NCBI GenBank assembly: GCA_029721435.1
Contig: CM056586.1
Location: 68,535,679-68,599,678, forward strand
From: Gymnothorax reevesii
Lineage: Eukaryota; Chordata; Actinopteri; Anguilliformes; Muraenidae
Length of the DNA stretch: 64,000 bases
Direction: 5' to 3'
Below the pieces are notes generated by a model, which saw only the letters and a list, made by a program, of their open reading frames with translations, was not told the DNA's origin and searched no databases. The first letter of the stretch is position 1. The number at the start of each line of letters is the position of its first letter. Positions 25,614 to 35,599 of the stretch are shown here, one piece after another. Both the position numbers and the translations under genes were made by a program.

Positions 25614-26194
25614 AGTGTTCAAAATAAGTGGTTATTCGGTTGTCTAGACAACCTGATATCGATCCGGACAACCTAAACTGCTCACGAGGCTGTACGCCAG
25701 ACAACCAAATATCCCGGCAGTTTTATTAATTTAAATTTGTCAAAATTTTATTTACCTCCCTCTGCAACGGCCATTTTGGTCACGTTTTTTTGTTTTTTTT
25801 TTTATAAAAAGTACCATGATAAACAATGACGTAGAGACGGACCGCAGCGTGCACTTCAATTCAGGCTTGGCCGATCTAGTCAACGAAAGCTCTTGGCACG
25901 AACGAGCCGGTTGTAACCGTAAACAACCTAAGGGAATGTAGATTCGAAAATATGACAATATGAATCTTCCTGAATTTTATGAGCTCGTATTATAAGCGTT
26001 GACGTACTGCATGCATATTCAGAGTTCAATCAAAATTCAACCTAATATGCGTGAATGTGTGTAATTTATTTTTTTTTTTCTTTTAAATGCTAATGATTGT
26101 ACATTGGACTATTAAAATTCTTGCGGACAACCTGATTTGTTTCCTAGGTTGTCCGGTGGGCAACCTAATTTTTTTTCTCCTTATTTTGAACACT
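25614..26194. mobile_element. inverted-end element with repeated GGTTGTC palindromes
   Basis: The left end AGTGTTCAAAATAAG is the exact reverse complement of CTTATTTTGAACACT except for one base at the inner edge of the right end. Subterminal regions carry a repeated motif in both orientations: a perfect 16-bp palindrome GGTTGTCTAGACAACC at 25638-25653, GGACAACCT at 25666, AGACAACC at 25699, GGACAACCT at 26125, AGGTTGTCC at 26146 and GGCAACCT at 26159. No transposase ORF was found. Superfamily is not assigned. Confidence 0.7.
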
Positions 26195-26200
26195 GCAAGG

Positions 26201-26812
26201 CCAGCAGGGGGCTGCCAAGCTGTCACGGAATTACAGTCCCATTACATTTTGGGTTGTAACTCTACAACTAAATAGGACAAAATCAAGTATGATATGTCAT
26301 ATTGAAGGTATTAACTTGTTCTTTAATATTATTAAGTGAAAATATATTTTTTGAGAAATTGTCATAGAAGAAACAGCCAAAAACTACTCCGTCACGGAAT
26401 TATACAAAATTGACGTGGTTTTATTAATGTTGTGTTTTATCCAGAAAGTGATGTTCCTATCATAGTTAAGTTATGAAACTTCAATATGTTCATATTTAAG
26501 GTGTTTTTTGTTAATACTGTAAGTTATAGATGCAAATATTGACTTTAACCCTGCTTTATGGGCAAGAAATTTCAAAAAGTCAATGTCACGTAATTACAAG
26601 AGGCAAATTGTCACGGAATGACAACAATAGTATTAATTAGTTTCAGTGTATTTATTTCAATATATTACACATATATACATAATTATTTACATTTTTACAG
26701 TTTAGCAATATATTACAACGAGTCTTCCACTTATAATGACCAATCACAATACATACTTAAAATTTTTTTTTTAAATCTCCATGTCAACATTGGCTTGGCG
26801 GCCCCCAGCAGC
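26201..26812. mobile_element. palindromic element with TGTCACGGAATTACA motifs
   Basis: The left end CCAGCAGGGGGCTGCCAAGC is mirrored by GCTTGGCGGCCCCCAGCAGC at 26793-26812, with about four mismatches in 20. Inside, TGTCACGGAATTACA recurs at 26221, 26391 (one change or so), 26584 and 26609. The left end abuts the preceding element. The ORF at 26618-27025 crosses the right end and has no recognisable domain. Confidence 0.6.
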
Positions 26813-27510
26813 CCCACTGAAGCCTGGTCACCACATTTGATCTCAGACATTTATACCCCCTTCACTTCTCTCACTCAGTCCATCTGTACCTCCGTCCCCC
26901 TCACCATCACCAACTCTGACTCAAAACTCTCTCTCTCTGCAGCAGTCACTCTTTCACACTACAGCGAGTCTCACTCTTGTGACCCTCATTCCCAGTGTCA
27001 CTCCCCCTCGTTAGTTAAGAAATAGACAACATAACTTTTTCCTCTCCCTTTTAATAGCTGGTATATACGAAAAGATTCTTTTCCCTGGGATTGATCTGTT
27101 CTACTCAGGATAAATGCAGCATCTGCTCTGTATCAAAAAAGCAATAACATTAGCTTAAAGGCTCGAGGGTCAGAATTTATAATAATCCTGCTGATGGAAA
27201 GTATTTAGAAAGTGTACAATATTTATAAGTCCGCAATACAAAGCATCACATCAATCAGCCAAAGGCAATAAAAAACAAACAATAAAAAGCTCTTTCCAGC
27301 CCAAGATCTTTTGAAAGCAATAACCATATATTACACCATCACACACCAGCATCTATGATTTTGCCATAACCCAGAATATTCAAAGAGGCGCAAAAAGAGA
27401 AGCGAATAATGGAAGAGATGTGCAGGAACACATTATAAGCATCTTAAAGGGCAGAATTAGCCATAGCTCTTTCACAAGGCCATCTTGCTTTTTAAGACCG
27501 CAACCGAATT

Positions 27511-27635
27511 CTTTAAGCCGCTTTCACAACAGACGCGAAACAAATTTTTCGCACAACAGATTACATTCAAAGTCAAAGCAAAGAGGCGAATACACGCGAA
27601 AAAACGCGTGTATTCACGTCTTTGATTATATTTTG
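27511..27635. mobile_element. short MITE with CTTTCACA...GACGCG ends, copy 1
   Basis: Starts AAGCCGCTTTCACAACAGAC and shares the block TTTTTCGCACAACAGATTAC and CATTCAAAGTCAA with 52038-52141. The right end is rearranged around GCGAAAAAACGCGTGTATTC, so the expected inverted end is lost. Confidence 0.6.
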
Positions 27636-27899
27636 ATAATGGTCTAGGAAAAATGCATGGTTACTTGGAAATTTTATGGAAAATCTCGAAAAGCCATAAA
27701 AATAACAGGGAGTGCTTCAAAAGTGTCCATTAATTTATCCATCCAATGATTATAGCTCTAAACACAAAGTGGTCACCTTGTTATGAAAACAATCTAAATA
27801 ATTACCCCCCCTCCCCAAGAGCTTATGATCAAATCATTGCCTTAATCATTACATTTCAGCAGGCAACAATTCTTTTAAAACTAATGCAGGGTGTAGCTT

Positions 27900-28318
27900 C
27901 TCATTACTTCAGCAACCATGTTGGAAGGTGTATCTCATGGTTTGTGGAGGCCATGTTGCTGTGATTCAAATTACTGATCAGCATGAAGCAAAGGTAACAA
28001 CATAGGAGTTTGCTGAAATCAGTGGAGTCGTGTTAAGAACTGTCCAAACCATTATTAAAACCTGCCATCCATCAACTTCCCGGAAGAAATGGGTCGGAGA
28101 AATCATGGATGATTGCGATCGGAGATCATTAAAATGAATGTTGAAGTCAAACTCAAAAATAATCACATAATTTCCGAAAAACAATACAATAACTCAGTTT
28201 CAACAACTGATATATTTCTTTCTACTATTTTCAAATAAACAAAGTTCAAATGATATGGAAATCATTGCATTCTGTTTTAACAGCGTCCCGACTTTTTTTG
28301 AAAATGAGGGTTGTAGTT
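27900..28318 (+). mobile_element. Tc1-type element, internally deleted
   Basis: Plus-strand fragments of a Tc1 transposase N-terminus are readable: ITDQHEAKV, then EFAEISGVVLRTVQTIIKT, followed by RRSLK. These are the helix-turn-helix region. They are broken by stops and run straight into a 3' end TTTTTTTGAAAATGAGGGTTG, with no DDE region. The copy is a deletion derivative. Confidence 0.65.
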
Positions 28319-28324
28319 TTTCCA

Positions 28325-31300
28325 TCTCTTCACAATTTGTGGTACATTTTTAATTATCGAACTTTTTATTTTCTTATAACTGAAAGTATACCCACACTGT
28401 TCATTTGTTTTTCATTGCCCAAGTCAGCACAGCATAGCTCACATCTCCATGGTTCTGCTAAATGCTGCCACTGCCAGAATCATACAGGGTCCACAATACG
28501 CCATTTACCAACCATACTGTTCTGACTGTCTGGTTTTTACCCTCCATTACACCATCTCTCCATGTGTAAAGCCTCGGACTGACAGTGGACACAGAGAGAT
28601 CAGCCTATTCCTAGTCCCAGCTGATCGATGGCCTGATTTGTGGCATCATGACTGCCTGAGGTGGAACACAGCAGGTATCTTTACCTGACCGAGGGCCCTT
28701 GGATAGAGGTTGTTGTACAGGGCTAATATGCTAATCACTGTAATGACTACTACTAAACAAAGAGACCGATAGCAGACCTTTCATTGCCTCGGAACAATCT
28801 TCTTCTACCACAATTTTTTACATTTTCAATGATTTTTATACAATTGGAAAGAGGGGTAATTAGTCTTTTGTCTTAATTTTGAAATAATGTTGGCCAGGTT
28901 GACGACCCCCATTTCATTGCATTTAATTTCCATCTCATTCTATATCAAGATTTTTTTTTTTTTTTTTTTAAAGTGAGTCCAATCCTGGTCTAACTCCATT
29001 TTATCCAATATAGTTGTTGTAAGTGAAGTTCTTTCTAAGGTTCTCGTGTTGTGGATTTTCTGAGTTCTACCAGGTTTTCCTCAAACATAAATTCTCAAGC
29101 AGTAATTATGGACGTTACGGAGTCCCTTGCTTGAATGACGCATCTGCCTCTCCCATGAATGAGGTCACGAGCTCAAACTCCACTGCTGCAAGGATTTGTT
29201 TTAGGCTTTGAAGGAAAAGTCTGGCAACCCTGCTGGGACGGGTAATAATGGGTCTTACCTGAACCCCCTTGCCTTGCTTGTGCAATAAATGCGATTTTCA
29301 GTCAAATTATGAATGACCTTGCACTGAATACAAGGCAAGGAAAAAAGAAACCTATAAAAGAAAATATAAAATATCTAACCCCTGAAAAGAACCAGGATTT
29401 GTGGTTTAAATGGATAAGTGCAAAATAGAACTACTGATCAGTTTTCTCCAATTAAATAGTTCATGAAAGTAACGCAAAATTTAGCCCAAGGCGTTTATTT
29501 ATTGTCTCTGACAATCCAGCCAAGTTGAATGTTCATAGTTAAGAATTAACACATTTGCAGTTAGCTGCTAAATATTAGATGTGGTCGATGAGGGAGAGAC
29601 GAATTTCATCCTGTTGAATATTAGAAGCTTTATTGATCAAAACCGGAAATATGGAGATATAATAGAATTGCCCCGAGGTTGTGCTTTCGGAATTTTAAGG
29701 CCGTTTGACCTTCATCATTTAACTAATTGAAACCATATTTGCATATAAACATGAAAGGGACAGCCAAATGAGTTATGTTATTTGCCTCAATGAAGCGCTT
29801 CACTGTGGTCCAATTGCAGTGTAGCAGTATTGATGCATCCAGCTACGAAGCCCATTTTATAAAGGAACATGGAAAAAAAAAAAGGGGGGGAAAAAAATTG
29901 AGTTTACAATGACCACCAGGACCAAAAACAACCCTGAAAAGCGGGAACTACCCCTCAGCCCCTGGATTTTTCGGAATGAATATAAATTGACAAAGGCGTT
30001 TTCAAGTTATCCTGCTGAATACAAAATTAAAGATGGCGGCTGCGGCGGCCATATTGGATATCTGAACGTCGTCAAATTTGGCTTCTGTAAGTAAACGAGA
30101 CCAAGCAATACAGCAAAAATGGCGTTGATTGAAGGCAGCGTTTTCAAGTAATGGGGCGGAATACAAAGGTTCATGGGAGAGACGGGCCAACGTCACACCT
30201 GAACATGCCCCTCTGCTGAGGGGTATAAAGGCAAATCCAAAACTGACTATTTTGCCTGAGCATTGCTCCTTAAAGTAGAATTTAGAATCAATTTAAACAA
30301 CACTTGTAAAATCAACATCGCTCAACTATTTTTCTTAGTTGTCTTCAAAAGAGCACACGCAGTACAAATAATGACAAATTTCATGAGCCTGAAAAGGTGT
30401 TTGACGATTAGCTTTTGTCACACGTGAGAGAACCATCACATCCAAAATAGTAAGCTTTTGTGGCATAAAATATTTCCATGATAATAGCAAAATCCTTCAA
30501 CCGTTAGACACCGGAATGAGAATAATTATGTCACCGACAGAGACAATGTTACTATCATACAGGTAATAAGCAAGACGCTTGTTCTAAATGTCAGAAATCA
30601 TGACTCATACCTGAGAATTATGCTTGCCAGCCTTGTTCTAAAAACTGACAAATACCACAGTCCACCACATTCTGCCTGAATGCAGTTTGCAAAAAATGAT
30701 TCCCATCAAATTAAAATTGCAACAAGCATAAAAACAAGCGAAATACTGACAAAGAAAGTAAATTCTAAAGGAATAACCCAATGTCAAAGGCGTCTAAAAA
30801 AGCTAGTCAAAGAAATATTCATGCATCATCAGTTGCCTGAAATGTAATGAGATCAGACACCTGTCACCCAATATGACAATCTGCACAATTAATGCAGCAT
30901 CAACTCCAGCGCCAAGTCTGCTGGTTATGTTTCTCTGGACACCATACACCCACCAGGGAGCTGCGTGACTTTCAATATCTTTGACATCCTTCTCCCTGAA
31001 CCCCCATTTTCATGATACAGCACCTCCCCCTTCTGGCACCAGCCAATCGAGGGAGCCCCGCCACATCTCTCTCCCCCCCCTCTCATCCACAGTTACATGC
31101 ACAGCTCTTGAACGCCTTTAAGACGACGCCAGTCAAGTAATCATCGATCAGCCCTTCAAGCACTGACTGCAGATGAGGACGATTGCTATGAGGGGTCCAG
31201 ACCTAAGGAGCTTCTCACATCGGTAAACACGAGACAACAAACAACATGGCCGACATCGCCGACACCTCGTCCAATTAGTGGGTTAGGCTACTTCATCCTC

Positions 31301-32323
31301 AGGCTTTTATTCAAGCATACAGCCATGCAATGGCCATAGATGCTGGCGGTGGAACTGGTTATAATGAAGAGCTCAGTGACTTTCATGAGATGCAACCTCC
31401 CAAACGAGGCAATTCGTCAGGTTTCGGCTGTAACCGTTAAGCGCAAGTGTTGAGATCAGCAGTGCAGCCATTAAGCAGTCAGGCTCAGAAGCTCACAGAA
31501 CAGGACCAGGTGCATAAAAATGGAATCACTGCCCCCCAGATACTCCCACCTCTGAAAACAACATCAACACAAGAGGAGTCCGTCTGAGCGGCATGGAGAT
31601 GGGTTTCGGGGGCCGAGCAGCCTCGCAGTCTCATGTGCAGCATGTGCTGCGCCAAGGTTCTGCAGCAGTCGAGTCCAGCGCAGTGTTGCTGGACTCCGAC
31701 GGAGTGGAACCGCACTCCTCACAGCACTGAATCACACTTCCCTACAGTAGTATGGAACCCTAATTAGGAGAGACCGGACAACCAGCATGTTTGGACCAAG
31801 TGGTACCGAAGGGCTTTTACTCGAAGGATCGGATTCGCCTCAAAATATTAAATTAAAATGAAAATCGTCGTGTAGAACCTAAGGTCTTGTCTTCATCTAA
31901 ATTGTCAGTTTTCCTGCATCAAATGAGTCATTCTGAACATGTGTTGGAAAATTTTGAAGCCATAACTCTTCTTTATTGATTATATAAACATTTTCTATTC
32001 ATTTCAGTTCTGCAATCTACACAACTGTTAGTCCTTTTTCTGTTTCATGATATTAATCCAATCCACATCCATCCATTATCCTAAAAATCATTGGGTTTTT
32101 TGTAATCTTTGAGTCCTCTGCATAGTTCCATCCAATTAGTTTTGATAATTTGGCAGAATCTGAACTGATAACAAAGCCCCACGCGATTTAAAATTCATCC
32201 TGCTGCTTTCGCCAACAGTCACATTATCAAATACAAGTAAATCAGTTTTCTTGACGGTGAGCATCAGATAATGAGCAACTCCTTCCCTTCATCATATTTT
32301 TCCCTTCCAGTCATTGTGATATA
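28325..32323. other. intron, no gene recognised
   Basis: A long poly-T run lies at 28951-28969. Near 30000-30230 two similar stretches containing GTTTTCAAGT precede ATGGCG-containing sequence, but no protein motif is visible. Nothing else in this stretch could be supported. Confidence 0.5.
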
Positions 32324-32440
32324 AGGGGGAAAATAAGTGTTGAACGCATCAACATTTTTCTCAGTAAATATACTTCTAATGGGGCTATTGACATGAAATT
32401 TTCACCAGATGTCGGTAACAACCCACGTAATCCACACATA

Positions 32441-33764
32441 CAGGTGCTGGTCAACGAATTAGAATAATTTGAAATAGTGCAATCGTAAAATTTTTAAATG
32501 CCTGTAAAAAATTTGCTCAGCTGAGCTTTCCAAAAGGCCCATTTAGGCCATTTAACTGTGACACTGTTGTTTTATTGAATTAGAATAATGGAGAAACCAT
32601 TTCACTGAATTAGAATAATTTTTATTATAATTAGAATCATCACTTTCTCAGTATTTTGTGGCTGCCCCCTTGGCTTGTATGACTGCCTGAAGTCGCGGCA
32701 TCGATTTGACCAGCTTGTCGCAAGTTTCTGCACTCACTGCTTCCCAGGCTGTGGCGATGTTCTGCTTCAGTTGGTCCAGCGTAGTAGGCCGTCTGTCGCG
32801 AATTTTCCACTTGACGATGGCCCAAAGGTTTTCAATGACATTGAGGTCAGGCTAGTTGGCTGGCAATGCCAAAACTTCAAGCTGTTTTTCGGCGAACCAA
32901 TCTTTGGTCGACTTTAGCGCATGAGCCGGTGCAAGATCCTGTTGAAATATGACGTCATCTTCGCCGAACTGTTCCTCAACAAATGGAATCAGGAACGTTT
33001 CCAGAACATGTTGGTATACGGCAGCATTGACAGTCGTCTTGAGGAAGCAGAGTTTCCCTACACCCCGAGCGGACATGCATCCCCAGACCATAACGCTCTG
33101 GGGAGACTTGACGCATCTTTTCACGCACTCGTGGTTGTAGGTTTCGCCACCACGACGCCAGACACGAGGACCTTGGTCACCAAAGGAGATGCAAAAGCGT
33201 AATTCGTCACTGAAGACTACTTTCTGCCAGTCTTCAGCAGTCCACTCGCCGTGTTCTTTGGCCCACTTCAGCCGTTTCTCCATTTGTTTCTTGTTCAGCA
33301 TCAGTTTTACTGCTGGAACGGGAGATTTGAAGCCGAGTTCGCGCAGACGACGGTAAGTGGTTGATCTCGAGACGTTAGTGCTGGTCTGCTCGTTCCACAA
33401 GTCACTGAGCTCAGAAATGGACTTGAACCGGTTGCTGACTGCGATCTTTCTCAGCTGCTTGTTGTCACGAGCAGAAGTTTTTCAGAAAGACAAAAATTCG
33501 AGCACTTATTCTAATTCAATGAAATGACTTATGAATTATGCTAATTCAATGAAACAAGAGTGTCACACTTAAATGGCCTAAATGGGCTTTTTGGAAAGCT
33601 CAGCTGAGCAAATTTTTTTTACAGGTAGCGAGTTCTGTGATTACTCTAACAAGTAGGACAGGCGCGGTGAACATCTCATTTGCTTTCTGCACAAAAAATG
33701 CATTAAAAAAAAAATGTAAAGATTGCACCATTTCAAATTATTCTAATTCGTTGACCAGCACCTG
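32441..33764 (-). mobile_element. inner Tc1 element, 1.3 kb, long inverted repeats
   Basis: The left end is CAGGTGCTGGTCAACGAATT and the right end is its exact reverse complement, each next to TA (32439-32440 and 33765-33766). The inverted repeats are long, about 200 bp, with an internal TTGAATTAGAATAAT-like motif repeated and a roughly 95-bp insertion in the right arm near 33623-33717. It carries a nearly open transposase on the minus strand. Confidence 0.93.
32648..33481 (-). pseudogene. Tc1 transposase with one internal amber stop
   Basis: The minus-strand reading frame encodes the second half of a Tc1/mariner transposase. A DNA-binding remnant (DNKQLRKIAVSNRFKS) is followed by STTYRRLRELGFKS, the first catalytic Asp in VVFSDELRF, the second in FQQDLAPAH and the Glu in LNVIENLW, with 34 residues between the last two (DD34E). 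The frame is interrupted by one TAG at 32852-32854, in the position normally held by Ser of PANSPDLN, and then stays open to TGA at 32648. The N-terminal helix-turn-helix is absent: an in-frame stop lies at 33482-33484. The codon at 33400 is TTG and is not a real start. It is therefore inactive as it stands. Confidence 0.9.
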
Positions 33765-34027
33765 TACAAAAATCAAAACAAATAAGTCCATAAATTATGT
33801 GTAATAAAGTGGAATGACACAGGGAATAAGGTATTGAAGACATGAAGAAAAGGAGGTGCAAAAAGGCATGGACAGCCAAGAAACCAGCTGAAATCTGTCA
33901 GTATTACGAAAGCAATTCCCCCACCCCCCCCACCCCATCAGTGCAAATTAATACCAGCTGGTTTAGTCCTAATTGATGGCCTATGAAAAGGTTTCTCATT
34001 ACCAACGTGTCACACAAGAAGTATCTC

Positions 34028-34170
34028 ATGATGGGTAAAAGCAAAGAGCTCCTTCGTGACCTTCGTAACCTTATCATTGCAAAACATACTGATGGCATTA
34101 GGTACAGACATATTTCTAAACTTCTGAATGTTCCAGTGAGCACTGTTGGGGCCATAATCCGGAGGTTTTA
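34028..34170 (+). pseudogene. Tc1 transposase N-terminal fragment
   Basis: Starting at ATG 34028 the frame reads MMGKSKELLRDLRNLIIAKH, then a helix-turn-helix ending in LLNVPVSTVGAIIRRF. This is the N-terminal DNA-binding portion of a Tc1 transposase. At about 34170 it passes directly into the 3' inverted repeat, so the DDE domain is deleted. It belongs to the outer element. Confidence 0.85.
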
Positions 34171-34352
34171 CATAACTTCATTTATGGACTTATTTGTTTT
34201 GATTTCTTTGCATGTGTGCATTATTTGGGTTGTTTCCAACAATAGATTTACTGAGAAAAATGTTGACGCGTTAAATACTTATTTTCCTTGCTGTGTACAT
34301 TGATCTGTCACACCTGCCCATAAAAGAGGGATTGGGAACTGTTCGAGCATTT

Positions 34353-34703
34353 TAGGCCCCGTCCACATGTGTCCAGATGTTTTTGAAAACCAAAATTTTT
34401 CTGTGCGTTTCGGCCTCCTGTCCACTTGTAAATGGCAGTTTGAGTCACGAAAACTGAGATTTTTAAAAATGCCAGATTCTGTTTATCAGTGTGGACATCT
34501 AAAACGGATTATTTTGGAAAGCGGTAATGTCTCAGCTCATTTTGCGCAAGTGGATTGGTGCATTGTGTGATGTTCTCCGGTATTAGACTACTTCAGTGTT
34601 GATGTTATCACCACCTACTTGCGTGAGGACAGAATTTTTCCTTCTAAACGGAGAGGAAAATATCGGTTTAAAAAATGTCCCTGAACGTGTGGACAGGCCC
34701 TTA
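34353..34703. mobile_element. hAT-like MITE with AGGCCCCGTCCACA ends
   Basis: The left end AGGCCCCGTCCACATGTG is mirrored by CGTGTGGACAGGCCCTTAG at the right. GCGTTTCGGCCTCCTGTCCAC near 34402 is a typical internal block of a common fish hAT-type MITE. The 67-codon ORF inside is not a gene. Confidence 0.7.
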
Positions 34704-35380
34704 GATGTTTTCTGGGAAACGTCCGGATTCTATAGCTTACCAGTGAGTTACATCTTCTGATAAATCCTCAGCATTTACTCTGTTGAAGTCTCCAAATGAT
34801 TATTGACATTGACACAGATATGCCGACCTTCTGGAGAATGTTTCAGATCTGCCCTACAATCGGGAACGGGTTTCTCTACACCAGGGAAAGAATTCTCTGG
34901 TTATCCACAGGTGTCCTTATGCGGAACACAAGTATTCCAAGTTCTTTCAAAATACTTTGCTTGAACTTTATCATATGACACAACACAGGTGGACTCATCA
35001 TTCACTGCATAATAAATGGTTATACTTATTTTTATGATCCATGTATTCAACTACTTTTTACCAATCGGGGACCTCACTGGTCGTAAAACCAATCCTTTCA
35101 AGTTTGTTCTCCTCATTTTATGAAGTGGTTTCCTACATATCACAATGTGCAAAGGGAATTTTAATTTGTCAAGGTGTGCGTGGATACTTCAGTCAAAATG
35201 AGGCTAAAGAGGGTAAATAACTGCTCTAAACCTGAAATGCACCCAGCTTGTTAATATCGCATAATTCCAATCATGGTTGGAACAAAAAAACAGCACATAG
35301 TGGGCCCCCAAGGACTAGTGATGGGGACCACTGGTCTAAATGGGCAAGTAAGTCCAATAAAGGCAATTACTACCTTCTTA

Positions 35381-35596
35381 CCGTGTATAAAGTCAAGATA
35401 TTTCAGCGCTCTAAGGGTTAATTAAGTTCTCTTTTTAAATATAAATTTAATGAATTATCTGGCACTGTTGAAAACCTATCATGTGGCCACTTGTTTAAAA
35501 GAGCTCCCTTGCGGTCGCCACATGATAGGTTTTCAACAGCTTTGATTTTGATCTCATATCATTGAGTAACAATAGTTGCATTTAGCGCTCAAAGGG
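35381..35596. mobile_element. TTAA hairpin MITE, copy 3 plus a fused end fragment
   Basis: The right part (about 35420-35596) is a typical copy: GTTGAAAACCTATCATGTGG, CACTTGTTTAAAAGAGCTCC and CCACATGATAGGTTTTCAAC, ending GCGCTCAAAGGG-TTAA. Its own left terminus is missing. In its place, at about 35404-35420, stands TTTCAGCGCTCTAAGGGTTAA, which is a right terminus of the same family. This is either two copies that recombined or an internal deletion. Confidence 0.75.
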
Positions 35597-35599
35597 TTA

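Larger units (their letters stand above)
32324..34295 (+). mobile_element. outer Tc1 element, deleted, split by an inner Tc1
   Basis: The ends are GGGGGAAAATAAGTGTTGAA on the left and its inverted match TTAAATACTTATTTTCC on the right, both beside TA (32322-32323 and 34296-34297). Conserved blocks run continuously across the inner insertion: AACAACCCACGTAATCCACA on the left of it and AAAATCAAAACAAATAAGTC on the right. The plus strand keeps the first part of the transposase and then joins the 3' end, so most of the catalytic domain is missing. Confidence 0.85.

Noticed and set aside
26618..27025. 135-codon Ser/Thr-rich ORF
   Set aside because: Begins inside a palindromic mobile element and continues into unrelated sequence; no motif.
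33400..33400. Start of the Tc1 transposase at this position
   Set aside because: The codon is TTG; coding similarity continues upstream to an in-frame stop at 33482-33484, so this is not a natural start.
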